From Chloroherpetonaceae bacterium (lineage in GTDB: Bacteria > Bacteroidota > Chlorobiia > Chlorobiales > Thermochlorobacteraceae), in NCBI GenBank assembly GCA_033763895.1, contig JANRJQ010000007.1, positions 186,001-250,000 on the forward strand: a DNA stretch of 64,000 nt. Reading direction: 5' to 3'. Each line of letters starts with the position of its first letter. The stretch's first letter is position 1. Made by a program: the position numbers and the translations under genes. The notes under the pieces were generated by a model. It worked only from the letters and a program-made list of their open reading frames with translations, had not been told where the DNA came from and did not search any database. Below, piece after piece: positions 1 to 8,835 of the stretch.

Positions 1-1086
1 CGGGTCAATTCCCGGGACACCTTGAAGCGATAAAGCGACTTCCATCGTTGCGCGTTGAGCGGGATTAAATGCTTCTGCTGAAACAATAAATTTCCAAGTT
101 GCTGTTGAACTTTTTAAACTTTCAATCAGCCAAGACATTTGATCATCACTAATAATCTTGTGCGTTGCTGGAGGATTAAACTGTAATCTTGTACCTGTTG
201 GATTTGAAACGGACAGTGGATTTGCGATCCATCCTGCCGCGTTTGGAAAACCATTAAGGTTCGGGTCTCGTGTTGAGCGCGTATCAAGAACAAAAAATTC
301 TGAATTTCCATAACGAAACTTCTGCCAAATGCCCCGCTGATCAACAAGAGTATAATGCGGAAACATCGCGCGATAACCCACTTGGGAAAAGCGATTCGGT
401 CCGTTGAAAGTACTATCCGTGTTGTTGTTGGCGTGATCATGATCGCTCCAAGTGTAAGCAACAGGCATTACCTTAAAGACAGAATCCATCTTATAGTTAC
501 GATCATAACGAGATAGGTACGAATTTCGCACATTGTTATAATCTAGATTAAAATAATTCGTTGGAAAGGCTTGTGTATCGGTTGTATCAGGGTAACCCCA
601 ATCCCCCATTTGCAACATGAATCGAATGGAATTATCAGCAGCAATTCTTGGAAAAACATTTCCAATTTTTGAAGTTCCACTCGGTGCACCGCCATCTTGT
701 TGACATGAACCAAAAGCAAAGGCAAATGGCGAAGTTGAGGTACTGTCTAGCGCCGTACGGAAACGACGGATTTCTGATGGTGTTGTTACTGGAATTTGAT
801 TAATAACAGGTCGATAAAAATACTCTGTATTTGGTTGAAGACTCGTCACCGATATGGTAGCAAAAAGACTGGTATCAACACTCCCAGATGAAACATTTCC
901 AACCGGATTTGAAAAATCGGTGGTCGTACTCAATTGAAAGGTAATGGTTCCTGCTTGATTCAGCCTTGCAGTGATGCGAGCTGATTTTGGTGATACTGCC
1001 CCAACAATAGGACCGTGGGTAATAACTTGCGCTTGAATATGCGCAACGGAAATGCAAATTAAGCCGATTAATAGAAACTTTTTCAT
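1..1086 (-). CDS. PhoD-like metallophosphatase, secreted (C-terminus cut by window edge)
   Basis: The frame is open from an ATG at 1086 to the left edge, giving 362 codons with no stop, so the C-terminus is missing. Residues 1-20 form a signal peptide (MKKFLLIGLI start, alanine then Q after the hydrophobic stretch). A fibronectin-like N-terminal domain follows, as in PhoD/alkaline phosphatase D proteins. The catalytic region shows FAFGSCQ, MGDWGYPD and a WSDHDHANNN segment, matching the GSC, GD and D-H metal-binding motifs of PhoD phosphoesterases. Likely role: hydrolysis of phosphate mono- or diesters outside the inner membrane. The missing end could carry a type IX sorting domain; this cannot be seen. 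The family call is firm, the substrate unknown. Confidence 0.85.
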   Translation of the reverse strand, partial: MKKFLLIGLICISVAHIQAQVITHGPIVGAVSPKSARITARLNQAGTITFQLSTTTDFSNPVGNVSSGSVDTSLFATISVTSLQPNTEYFYRPVINQIPVTTPSEIRRFRTALDSTSTSPFAFAFGSCQQDGGAPSGTSKIGNVFPRIAADNSIRFMLQMGDWGYPDTTDTQAFPTNYFNLDYNNVRNSYLSRYDRNYKMDSVFKVMPVAYTWSDHDHANNNTDSTFNGPNRFSQVGYRAMFPHYTLVDQRGIWQKFRYGNSEFFVLDTRSTRDPNLNGFPNAAGWIANPLSVSNPTGTRLQFNPPATHKIISDDQMSWLIESLKSSTATWKFIVSAEAFNPAQRATMEVALSLQGVPGIDP

Positions 1087-1213
1087 TTTTTTATTGATAA
1101 TGTTTACTAAAATTTCCTTTTTAGGAATTCTAAACAATCACCAATAAAATTAAAGAACGAGGTTTAGATTTGGGTTAAGAAGATGTTAACAAAAATTAAT
1201 AATAGGAGATATT

Positions 1214-1233
1214 TTATAATCTTTTGATTATAA
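1214..1233. repeat. AT-rich inverted repeat upstream of the PhoD-like gene
   Basis: A perfect 8-bp stem (TTATAATC / GATTATAA) with a 4-base TTTT loop, about 130 bases upstream of the phosphatase start. It could be an operator or a chance palindrome in AT-rich DNA. Nothing else is recognisable between 1087 and 1309. Confidence 0.35.
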
Positions 1234-1309
1234 TGAGTTAATATTTCACGTTTTAATATGACCAGACTTAACATAAAGTGGATTTTTTTGGGGGGTGTTA
1301 TCGATTAAT

Positions 1310-1621
1310 TCATTTTACAATTACAACTTTTCGAGTAAATGTATACTCTTCCGCAATAACTTTGCAAAAATACACCCCTCTGCTTGCAATATAAGGATTC
1401 AAATTAATTTGATGGTTACCAGCCTTATAAACGCCACTCCCAAGAGATAGAATTAAGTCGCCTTGAATATTATAAACTTGTATCTCGGCAGCTTGTTCTT
1501 TTGACAATTCAAACTCCAAAACACCATTATTTTGATTCGTGGATGAAACCTGATTTGTAACACAACCACAAAAGCAATAGAGAATTAGTGCTAAAGGGAT
1601 TAAAAATCTTTTATTTACCAT
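1310..1621 (-). CDS. Small lipoprotein consisting mainly of a T9SS-type C-terminal sorting domain
   Basis: A 103-residue protein. Residues 1-20 are a lipoprotein signal ending FCGC, with C20 as the likely lipidated cysteine. After a short polar linker, residues 34-103 match a type A Por-secretion C-terminal domain: the pattern runs IQVYNIQGDLI, AGNHQINL, SRGVYFCKV and ends with the basic KVVIVK. Such domains normally sit behind a large cargo protein and direct outer-membrane export and sortase cleavage. Here no cargo lies between the signal and the domain. It could be an eroded T9SS substrate or a genuine mini-protein. The domain call is good; function unknown. Confidence 0.7.
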   Translation of the reverse strand: MVNKRFLIPLALILYCFCGCVTNQVSSTNQNNGVLEFELSKEQAAEIQVYNIQGDLILSLGSGVYKAGNHQINLNPYIASRGVYFCKVIAEEYTFTRKVVIVK

Positions 1622-1937
1622 TTCTATTTATTTTTAGCTTTAGTCCTACTTCAGAAATATGTAAAAAAGGGCCTATGCAATTATTATCTTATTTAGGAAA
1701 ACTGCAAAAATTGAATAAAACCTATAAATTCAATTTATAAATCCGCATCTACACCAAAATTTTTCCCCTATGTGTTTAAAGTCCCGAATAACTATGCACA
1801 TTTTATAAACCATCGTTTATTGAATAGGTAGCAATTATAGTGTATATATTCAGAATATATTCCCAAGACTATCTTAGGAGAATTGAATTCAAAACTTATA
1901 TTTTAAAGAGAAGATCCATTTAGTTTATTTTTTTTCG
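1622..1937. other. Intergenic region with no recognisable gene
   Basis: About 316 AT-rich bases between two minus-strand lipoprotein genes. No plausible ORF or RNA was seen. Two perfect 8-1-8 palindromes occur here (1723-1739, TATAAATT-C-AATTTATA; 1844-1860, ATATATTC-A-GAATATAT). They may be operator-like sites for the lipoprotein starting at 1621, but base composition makes chance palindromes likely. Confidence 0.4.
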
Positions 1938-2564
1938 TTAGTAAGTATCTCCTTTTCGTTTTGTTTCTTGTTTATTCTTGTTCTGCTCCATATTCTCAAC
2001 GCTAAATACTATATTTTTAACGATATTATTTGAACCAAAAGTAAAAACAATGAGTTTTTCGCCTTTTGTAGAAATGTCTTCAAATACATAATAAAAATTA
2101 TAATCTCCTTCTTGAGTTTTATCTTCTTCAGTAACTGGATAGAGCGTTTTACCAGAAGGTTTTCCAAAACTTGCCAACACATCTTCTTGTGAAGATTTTC
2201 CCTTAACAATTTTTTCTACTTTTGTTTCATCAAAATCCGTTGACTCTTCTTTAAATGAACTATTAAAAATATATCCTATTAAAGTATCGTTTTTGAAAAA
2301 AGCAGTAAATGCTTTTGAACTATAAGTACTTGTTATTGCCCCTTGACCAATTGCATAATAATAATATAGAGATTCAACCATCTGTCCATTCCTTAAATCT
2401 TTACTTGACTTAATAGGCTTTTTCAACTTATTCAATAATATTTGTTTAGTTGTAATTCCAATAATTAAATCCTGTTCTTTAGGAGTAACGAAATTTACAC
2501 CAAATGTATTGCAAGAATTTAACACAATGCAAATAAATGTCGCAATTAAGACATAATATTTCAT
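1938..2564 (-). CDS. BamE/SmpA-like lipoprotein
   Basis: A 208-residue protein with a lipoprotein signal (lipobox around LNSC, C18). Two segments resemble the BamE/SmpA helix-turn motif: IGITTKQILLNKLKKP near residue 35 and IVKGKSSQEDVLASFGKP near residue 118 (compare the family pattern KGxTxxxVxxxLGxP). The C-terminal tail is charged and low in complexity. BamE-fold lipoproteins often sit in the periplasm or outer membrane, but this one is not next to Bam genes and could simply be a fold relative. Function is not assigned. Confidence 0.55.
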   Translation of the reverse strand: MKYYVLIATFICIVLNSCNTFGVNFVTPKEQDLIIGITTKQILLNKLKKPIKSSKDLRNGQMVESLYYYYAIGQGAITSTYSSKAFTAFFKNDTLIGYIFNSSFKEESTDFDETKVEKIVKGKSSQEDVLASFGKPSGKTLYPVTEEDKTQEGDYNFYYVFEDISTKGEKLIVFTFGSNNIVKNIVFSVENMEQNKNKQETKRKGDTY

Positions 2565-2705
2565 ATAGATTGAACTTTTTATATTTTGAATGTTATTACA
2601 GATTTGTCAAAATTAACTTGAACAAATGTGATTTCAAACTTTTTCAGTGTATTTTACTTATGTTTAACTTATGTAAGGCAAATCATCTCAAAACTTTCTT
2701 ATAAG

Positions 2706-3911
2706 ATGCTTTTAGATTATACTACTTTCCTCTCTAAGCGGGTTCAGAATGTCCACGAATCACAAACCCTTCAAATTACAACACGTGCAAATAAAATGAA
2801 GGCGGAAGGCCTTGATGTGGTCAGTCTTTCTGCCGGCGAGCCCGACTTCCCTACACCCGATAATGCTGCAAAAGCAGGAATCGCCGCGATTGAGCAAGGT
2901 TTCACCAAATATGGCGCAAACACTGGAATACTTGAACTTCGAAAAGCGATTTCCGAGAAGCTTCAACGCGATAATCAACTTTCATACACCACTGACGAAA
3001 TAATTGTTAGCAATGGTGGAAAGCAAGCCATTACCCTAGCCATATTAGCTCTTATCAACGAAGGCGATGAAGTCATTATTCCAGCGCCTTACTGGGTGAG
3101 TTTTCCTGAAATGGTAAAAATTGCCGGCGGGACCCCCGTAGTCATTTCTGCACCCGTGAGTCAAGATTTTAAAATTTCACCTGCACAATTAGAGGCTGCA
3201 ATTACCTCGCGAACGAAACTTCTCATTTTTAATTCACCCTCGAACCCAACTGGAAAAATCTACTCAGAAAAGGAAATACGGGAATTAATGGAAGTGATTC
3301 GGGAAAAAAATATTTTTGTCATCTCCGATGAAATGTATGAACAACTTATTTTTGGGGAAGATAAGCACTTTTCTCCCGCTTTGATTGAGGGTTTCAGAGA
3401 CCGCATTATCGTTTCTAATGCCGTCTCAAAAACCTATTCAATGACGGGCTGGCGAATCGGCTATTTGGCTGCGCCGAAGTGGCTCATTGATGCAACGGCA
3501 AAACTTCAATCTCAAATGACCACACATCCATCAAGCATTTCGCAAAAGGCTGCAACTGCAGCACTCTCCGGTGATCAGACTGTTGTTTTCAACATGCGAA
3601 AAGAATTTGAATGGCGCAGAGATTATATGTTCCTAGAGCTTTCGGCAATTGAGGCTTTAACGGTTTCAAAACCTGAAGGGGCATTTTATATTTTCCCATC
3701 GGTTGAAAAAGTGATTGGTCAATCGATTGAAGGGAAAATACTTGAAAACTCAGTTGATGTCGCTGAGTATTTACTTTCCAAGCATTTGGTTGCAACAGTT
3801 CCCGGCGATGCCTTCGGAGCTCCCGGTTACTTACGGCTTTCATTCGCTTCATCTCGGGAAGAATTGGCGAAAGCTGTTTCGCGACTTAAAACGGCTTTTG
3901 CATCGATTTAA
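2706..3911 (+). CDS. aspC: Aspartate aminotransferase (class I/II, PLP-dependent)
   Basis: Transfers the amino group between aspartate and 2-oxoglutarate in the cytoplasm. The protein shows the class I aminotransferase order: [12 protein letters not shown] near the N-terminus, the NSPSNPTG cofactor-contact motif, SDEMYEQL with the PLP-ring aspartate, the [13 protein letters not shown] segment with the Schiff-base lysine, and RLSFASS near the C-terminus with the substrate-carboxylate arginine. The open frame begins 78 bases earlier, but the extra 26 residues are not family-like, so the ATG leading into [12 protein letters not shown] is chosen (401 residues, normal length). No strong ribosome binding site is seen. 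The ABC ATPase starts 13 bases after the stop. Confidence 0.92.
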   Translation: MLLDYTTFLSKRVQNVHESQTLQITTRANKMKAEGLDVVSLSAGEPDFPTPDNAAKAGIAAIEQGFTKYGANTGILELRKAISEKLQRDNQLSYTTDEIIVSNGGKQAITLAILALINEGDEVIIPAPYWVSFPEMVKIAGGTPVVISAPVSQDFKISPAQLEAAITSRTKLLIFNSPSNPTGKIYSEKEIRELMEVIREKNIFVISDEMYEQLIFGEDKHFSPALIEGFRDRIIVSNAVSKTYSMTGWRIGYLAAPKWLIDATAKLQSQMTTHPSSISQKAATAALSGDQTVVFNMRKEFEWRRDYMFLELSAIEALTVSKPEGAFYIFPSVEKVIGQSIEGKILENSVDVAEYLLSKHLVATVPGDAFGAPGYLRLSFASSREELAKAVSRLKTAFASI

Positions 3912-3924
3912 TCATAAAACGAAA

Positions 3925-4635
3925 ATGAGTTCACTTCCGCTAATTCAAGTTGATTCGGTCAGTAAAGTTTATAAAGCAGGAACGGCAGATCCTGTTTATG
4001 CAATTCGAGATATTTCTTTTTTGGTTGAGCGTGGGAGCTTTATTTCAATCGTCGGGAAATCAGGCAGCGGTAAATCCACGCTCATGAATCTTATTGGCGG
4101 ATTGGATACACCAACTTCAGGAACAATTATTGTCAATGGAAAAAAAATCTCGGAGATGAGTCGCGATGAACTTTCTCTTTATCGGCGAAGAGAAGTCGGA
4201 ATTGTATTTCAATTTTTTAATCTTGTCCCGAATTTAACTGCAAGCGAAAATGCCTCCCTTCCCCTATTTTTCGATGGTGTGTCAGAAAAGGAACGGATGA
4301 ACCGTGCCGATAATGTTTTAGAATTGGTAAAACTGGGTCACAGAAAAGGTCATCTTCCCACTGAACTCTCGGGCGGCGAGCAACAACGAACAGCAATTGC
4401 GCGATCTCTCATTCATAATCCGCAATTCATTTTAGCTGATGAGCCGACGGGAAATTTAGATTCAAAAACTGCTGAAGAAATTATTACGGTTCTCACCGAT
4501 TTAAACTCAAAAGGGATTACCATATTCATGATTACGCATGATCTATCGCTTGCGGAGTCCATTTCATCAAGAATTTTAACCTTAAAGGACGGAGAGATTC
4601 TTAGCGACAAAGAATTAGAAACTCTAAGAAATTAA
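3925..4635 (+). CDS. LolD/MacB-type ABC transporter ATP-binding protein
   Basis: ATPase subunit of 236 residues when started at the ATG 13 bases after aspC; the upstream extension in the open frame overlaps aspC and is rejected. Walker A is GKSGSGKST (44-52), the signature is LSGGEQQR (148-155) and Walker B is FILADEP (168-174). The short N-terminus, GLD after Walker A and FQFFNLVPNLTASEN place it with the LolD/MacB/FtsE-like group that works with FtsX-fold permeases in lipoprotein release or mechanotransmission. No permease gene is adjacent, so the partner must be elsewhere. Confidence 0.88.
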   Translation: MSSLPLIQVDSVSKVYKAGTADPVYAIRDISFLVERGSFISIVGKSGSGKSTLMNLIGGLDTPTSGTIIVNGKKISEMSRDELSLYRRREVGIVFQFFNLVPNLTASENASLPLFFDGVSEKERMNRADNVLELVKLGHRKGHLPTELSGGEQQRTAIARSLIHNPQFILADEPTGNLDSKTAEEIITVLTDLNSKGITIFMITHDLSLAESISSRILTLKDGEILSDKELETLRN

Positions 4636-4704
4636 ATAACCTTTTCTTATGATTCGCGTACTCTTATCATTAACTTTTGTTACCACTAAGTAACTTTTAC
4701 GATT

Positions 4705-5421
4705 ATGAAGCAGAATCATTTATGGATGGGAATCGCGCTGATTGCGCTCGGTGTGGTGTTCCTTGGCAAACAGTTTTTTGATGTTTCTTTTGGAACCGCA
4801 TTCAAATATGCTTGGCCAATTTTTTTGATTGGCATCGCAACTTTTCAAATGTCCACGAGATCAATTCCAATTTGGGGTGGCGCAATGCTCATTACCGTTG
4901 GGGTTCTATTTGAGATTAAATATTTAGGACTATTCCCTCCTAACTTTTTTTCAATTCTATGGCCGATAGGTCTTATCGCAGCGGGTACTTGGATTTTAAT
5001 TACCCGTGCAAGAAAGCCTGATATGCCAATGTACTCCGACGATCGCACCTCAGCCTTTGGAATTTTCAGTGGTGGAGTTTATAAAATTCAATCGCAGGCA
5101 TACGAAGGTGGTTCACTTTTTTCTGTTTTTGGAGGTGTCGATTTAGATCTTCGTTCAGCAATGCCCGTTGTCAGTGGCGCCATCATCGATACAGTCATCG
5201 TGTTCGCAGGCGGAAAAATCCGAGTTCCTGAAGGATGGAAAGTGATTGTTACCGGACTTCCTTTGTTCGGTGGAATTGAAAACAAAACCGATAAATATCC
5301 TGTACCTACAGATGCACCGGTACTTTATATCAAGGCTCTGGTGGTGTTTGGAGGATTAGAAATCAAACCTTATGTAACACCTTTCTCGAAATCTGCCGAA
5401 TTAAAAACAGAAACGGTTTAA
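4705..5421 (+). CDS. LiaF-like membrane protein (DUF5668 plus LiaF C-terminal domain)
   Basis: A 238-residue protein. Residues 1-100 hold about four short hydrophobic helices in the alternating pattern of DUF5668/LiaI-LiaF membrane domains (WMGIALIALGVVFLG; WPIFLIGIATF; ILWPIGLIAAGTWIL). The C-terminal 110 residues form a beta-rich domain with repeated FGG turns (SVFGGVDLDLR, FGGIENKT, FGGLEIKP) typical of LiaF-type C-terminal domains. Family members take part in cell-envelope stress sensing in Firmicutes; in this phylum the role is unknown. Composition matches its neighbours and no linked two-component genes are adjacent. Confidence 0.75.
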   Translation: MKQNHLWMGIALIALGVVFLGKQFFDVSFGTAFKYAWPIFLIGIATFQMSTRSIPIWGGAMLITVGVLFEIKYLGLFPPNFFSILWPIGLIAAGTWILITRARKPDMPMYSDDRTSAFGIFSGGVYKIQSQAYEGGSLFSVFGGVDLDLRSAMPVVSGAIIDTVIVFAGGKIRVPEGWKVIVTGLPLFGGIENKTDKYPVPTDAPVLYIKALVVFGGLEIKPYVTPFSKSAELKTETV

Positions 5422-5636
5422 TCCAACTTTTTACTTTTCCCCCTCTCTCCCTTCCCAAATTTGATTCCCACAAAACTCATTGAATTGATTCAACTTCTTA
5501 CAAATTTTTTTAAGTTTGAATTGTTTTTATTCATTCGTCAACTTATTTCTCCATTTTTTTGGTAAATAAAGCTTACATTTAAAAAGTTTTAACTGGCAAT
5601 TTTGCGAAGAACGAACGCTGAGTTGTCATAATCAGT

Positions 5637-5643
5637 AAGGAGT
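5637..5643 (+). promoter_or_regulatory. Strong Shine-Dalgarno site for bchP
   Basis: AAGGAGT lies 7 bases before the ATG at 5651. This is the clearest ribosome binding site in the window and fixes the bchP start. The 229 bases upstream (5422-5650) hold no gene and presumably the promoter, which I cannot locate with confidence. Confidence 0.7.
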
Positions 5644-5650
5644 AATAATT

Positions 5651-6802
5651 ATGAAGTGTGATGTGCTTATCATTGGCGGCGGCCCATCCGGCGCCACATC
5701 GGCTCAAGTTTTAGCAGAATCCGGTTTGGATGTTGTCTTGCTTGAACGAAACCTCAACAACGCAAAGCCCTGCGGCGGCGCGATTCCTCTTGGACTTATC
5801 GAAGAATTTCACATCCCTGATGAACTGGTGGAGCGAAAGGTCACTCAAATGGCCGTGCGTTCTCCAAAGGGGAAAGTGATTGAAATGCAAATGCCCAACG
5901 GCTATGTTGGGATGGTTCGAAGAGAACGATTTGATAGATTTCTTCGGACTCGTGCAGAGGAAAAAGGGGCAAGTGTTGTTCAAGGAAAAATGCGAAGCAT
6001 TAAGCATAAAGGCGAAGGTTTCACGGTTGAAGTTGAAACCAACACCCAAGGCTATGAACACATCGATTGCCGCTATGTCATTGGTGCAGACGGTGCCAAT
6101 TCAAAAACTGCGCTCGATTTAGGTTTCCCGGCAAATGAATTTAAGGCTGTTGCCATTCAACAGCGTTTCCATTATTGTGATGAGCTTTCACGATATAATA
6201 ACTTGGTTGAAATTTGGTTTGATGGCGAAGTCAGCCCCGATTTTTATGCGTGGGTTTTCCCAAAAGCAGATCATGTTGCGATTGGAACCGGAACTGAGGA
6301 CAATAACAAAAGCATTAAGCAACTTCAAAAGCGCTTTATTGAAAAACTTGATTTAAAGGTTGAGCCATATTACGAAGAAGCCGCAAAAATACCGATGCAT
6401 CCTAGAAAGAATTTCGTTCAAGGAAATGCGATGCTTGTAGGTGATGCGGCAGGATTAGTCACTCCATCAAACGGCGAAGGAATCTTTTTTGCAATGCGCT
6501 CCGGTAAATTAGCGGCAGAAGCACTTTCGGCTCATGTCAGACTCCCTTCGGTTTCGCTTGAATCCTACGAAACCACATTTCGCCGCTTGTATTCACCAAT
6601 CTTCACAGGACTTAGTGTGATGCAGTGGATCTATTATCGGAATGACCGGCTTCGTGAAAGTTTTGTGGCCATTTGTAAAGATGAACATGTGCAACAGATT
6701 ACCTTTGATTCTTATCTCTACAAGAAAATGATTCCTGCACCTTTTTGGGTTCAGATGAAAATCGCAGCAAAAAATGTTTATCACCTTGCAGTTGGTCATT
6801 AA
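5651..6802 (+). CDS. bchP: Geranylgeranyl diphosphate / geranylgeranyl-bacteriochlorophyll reductase
   Basis: Reduces the geranylgeranyl tail of (bacterio)chlorophyll to phytyl using NAD(P)H and FAD. The 383-residue protein begins with an FAD-binding GGGPSGAT (9-16), then CGGAIP (41-46), the hallmark of ChlP/BchP, followed by [15 protein letters not shown] and [12 protein letters not shown], all closely like the plant and cyanobacterial ChlP pattern. [22 protein letters not shown] and the second FAD motif [14 protein letters not shown] complete the family signature. Archaeal lipid geranylgeranyl reductases are related, but the CGGAIP and [11 protein letters not shown] stretches favour BchP. 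This is the main evidence that the organism is a phototroph. The next gene begins 3 bases after the stop. Confidence 0.88.
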   Translation: MKCDVLIIGGGPSGATSAQVLAESGLDVVLLERNLNNAKPCGGAIPLGLIEEFHIPDELVERKVTQMAVRSPKGKVIEMQMPNGYVGMVRRERFDRFLRTRAEEKGASVVQGKMRSIKHKGEGFTVEVETNTQGYEHIDCRYVIGADGANSKTALDLGFPANEFKAVAIQQRFHYCDELSRYNNLVEIWFDGEVSPDFYAWVFPKADHVAIGTGTEDNNKSIKQLQKRFIEKLDLKVEPYYEEAAKIPMHPRKNFVQGNAMLVGDAAGLVTPSNGEGIFFAMRSGKLAAEALSAHVRLPSVSLESYETTFRRLYSPIFTGLSVMQWIYYRNDRLRESFVAICKDEHVQQITFDSYLYKKMIPAPFWVQMKIAAKNVYHLAVGH

Positions 6803-6805
6803 TCA

Positions 6806-7630
6806 ATGCCTGAATCGCCCTTAATTTTTGATGGTGGCGGAACATCTCTGAAAGTGTTCCGCCTCTCAACAGGCCAAAGTGTCCCCGTTCTTGAAAGTAT
6901 CTCCGGCAATTTTAATTTTCAATCCGGTAAACGAGATTGGATTCTTTCTACCCTTCTTACTCTATTGAAAAAATATCAACCAGAGAGCTGCTATATCGGT
7001 CTTGCAGGTATTCAGTCTCAAAATGAAAAATTTCAAATTCAACAACATTGCGGGAGTTACAATCCTACGGTTTTGAGCGACTTAGAATTGGCTTTCCTTA
7101 TTCACTTTAGGGATGAGGATGGGTTGCTCTGCATTTTAGGAAGCGGAAGTATTTATGCAGCAAAGATTCACGGCCGACTTCATAAAGTGGGCGGTTATGG
7201 AAAGTTGATTGGTGACGATGGAAGTGCGATTTCGATTGGGCTTAAAGCATTAAAAGCCATCCTCCAATATTGGGACGGATATGACAGTGAAAGCCCAAGA
7301 GATGCTGAGCTTTTTGTACATGCTTTCAAAGAATATTTTTCTGATAAGAAAACACTTTTAGATTGGCTTTATCAAGCTGAAAACGGGTCACAAATTCTAG
7401 CCCCTATGGTGCTTAGGCTTTCTGAAAGTGGGAATAAATTTGCGCAAGCCATTATTCGAGATGAGGCGCAAGAGGCCGCGAAAAGCATTCAAACATTACT
7501 AAAAAAAGTGCGGGAATTAGGGATTCGAAGCGAATTCAAGGTTGCTTTTCACGGCGGACTCGCTGACCACTTTCCTTCTTATCTCAAGCTTATCGAAAAG
7601 TACTCAGAGTTAACCTTTAGAAATAATTGA
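6806..7630 (+). CDS. BadF/BadG-type ATPase, N-acetylglucosamine kinase-like
   Basis: A 274-residue ASKHA-fold protein. The phosphate-1 motif is FDGGGTSLK at the N-terminus, phosphate-2 is in LGSGSIYAAK, and GGYGKLIGDDGSAISIG matches the GWG..LGDEGSG segment of the GlcNAc-kinase/BadF family, though less canonically. AFHGGLADHF near the end is the adenosine-motif region. It starts 3 bases after bchP, so the two are probably co-transcribed. The likely activity is phosphorylation of an amino sugar in cell-wall recycling, but the substrate is inferred only from family resemblance. It ends 14 bases before the convergent kinase gene. Confidence 0.75.
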   Translation: MPESPLIFDGGGTSLKVFRLSTGQSVPVLESISGNFNFQSGKRDWILSTLLTLLKKYQPESCYIGLAGIQSQNEKFQIQQHCGSYNPTVLSDLELAFLIHFRDEDGLLCILGSGSIYAAKIHGRLHKVGGYGKLIGDDGSAISIGLKALKAILQYWDGYDSESPRDAELFVHAFKEYFSDKKTLLDWLYQAENGSQILAPMVLRLSESGNKFAQAIIRDEAQEAAKSIQTLLKKVRELGIRSEFKVAFHGGLADHFPSYLKLIEKYSELTFRNN

Positions 7631-7644
7631 ACGAGCCTTGCATC

Positions 7645-8736
7645 TCAATCCGTTGGAAACTCAAGTGTAAAGGTACTTCCCTCTCCAAACACGGATTCAA
7701 GTTTTATTGTACCCCCAAGAAGTTCAACCGCTTTTCGAATGATTGCAAATCCAATCCCCGTTTTCATTTCGTTGGTATCAGCAAAAAAATCGGTGTTTAA
7801 CAATTTCTCTTGAACCTCCGGAGAAATTCCCAGACCATTATCACTAATAATCAAACTGATCGACTTTTTTGTGCCTTTACAGCGAATCTTGATTACAGGA
7901 TCAACATTAGGTTTTCGATAAGTTATTGCATTATCAAATAGATTGCTTATCACGGAGTGAAGCAACACTTTATCGCTCTTAATTGTGGCACAAGTAATTT
8001 GAGCCTCAAGGACTGCATTTGTCTCTGCAATTCTTGCTCCGAATTCACGTTCAATTTCTCCAATAAACTCTGCGAGTGAAATTTCAACTTTGGTGAGTTC
8101 ATTTCCTCCCAATTTCGAATAAGTAATCACATCTTCAATTAAACGATTGGATCGATAAACGGATTCCCAAATTGCTTGAAGTACATCAATTGCTTCAGAA
8201 GGAAGTCCTTGCAAATCTCGAAGCATAATTGTGCCGGATTTGATAATCTTAATTGGAGTTCTCAAAGAGTATGCTGATGCCGCAGCAAACGCTCTTAATT
8301 CTTGATTTTTTTTGGCAAGGTCGATTCTTTGGCGTTCAAGTTCCTTCTCAGTTTTCACTTTTTCTATAGCAGCTTCAACAGCGTGAGAAAAGTAAGCCGG
8401 CGCAATGTTCTCTTTAATGAGATAGTCTTGAGCTCCCAGTTTAAGTGCTTGTACAGAAACCCATTCATCTCGTTCATTTGCAATCATGACCACCGCGTAG
8501 TCACTTTTACCGGAGCTATTGGTTAGCCGATCGAGAAACTCTAGTCCGGTCATTTCTTTCAATTCATAATCAATGACAATACAATCGGGTTTGAGTTCAG
8601 AAAGACTTGAAAGTGCATTTTCAGCTGAACTTTCTTCAATCAACTCATATTGAATAGTTTTAATGGAGCGAAGAAATTCGCTAAACCGAGAAAGTTCGCT
8701 TTGGTTATCTATCAGTAGAAGGATTCGCCGCATCAA
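7645..8736 (-). CDS. Response-regulator/histidine-kinase hybrid with tyrosine in place of the H-box histidine
   Basis: A 363-residue cytoplasmic protein with no membrane segment. Residues 1-125 are a receiver domain with phosphoacceptor D56 and K108 kept, but the acidic pair near D10 is D-N. A coiled linker (about 125-150) leads to a HisKA-like region where the usual S-H-E/D-L-R-x-P is A-Y-S-L-R-T-P, so Y156 replaces the phosphorylated histidine and a serine replaces the acidic residue. The C-terminal ATPase domain keeps the N box (NLFDNA), G1 (DNGLGI) and G2 (KTGIGFAI). It may bind ATP without standard autophosphorylation, acting as a scaffold or pseudokinase. No partner regulator is adjacent. 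Confidence 0.85.
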   Translation of the reverse strand: MMRRILLLIDNQSELSRFSEFLRSIKTIQYELIEESSAENALSSLSELKPDCIVIDYELKEMTGLEFLDRLTNSSGKSDYAVVMIANERDEWVSVQALKLGAQDYLIKENIAPAYFSHAVEAAIEKVKTEKELERQRIDLAKKNQELRAFAAASAYSLRTPIKIIKSGTIMLRDLQGLPSEAIDVLQAIWESVYRSNRLIEDVITYSKLGGNELTKVEISLAEFIGEIEREFGARIAETNAVLEAQITCATIKSDKVLLHSVISNLFDNAITYRKPNVDPVIKIRCKGTKKSISLIISDNGLGISPEVQEKLLNTDFFADTNEMKTGIGFAIIRKAVELLGGTIKLESVFGEGSTFTLEFPTD

Positions 8737-8835
8737 AAGTAATTTTTTTGCTTATGCAAAGAATTGATTTAAAGGTGAGTAAAATCTAAATGACCTCCAA
8801 GTATTTTATCAAACAAAGACTGACTTATGTTCGTT

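Noticed and set aside
2628-2705. N-terminal extension of aspartate aminotransferase
   Set aside because: The 26 extra residues are hydrophobic and not family-like, while the downstream ATG gives the standard N-terminus.
3715-3924. Seventy-residue N-terminal extension of the ABC ATPase
   Set aside because: It overlaps aspC in another frame; the start after the aspC stop gives a normal LolD-type length.
5480-5493. TTGAAT/ATTCAA palindrome upstream of bchP
   Set aside because: Short, AT-rich and without a run of T or a repeated partner; chance is sufficient.
5651-6802. Archaeal-type lipid geranylgeranyl reductase instead of BchP
   Set aside because: [15 protein letters not shown] and [11 protein letters not shown] fit ChlP/BchP much better than archaeal lipid reductases.
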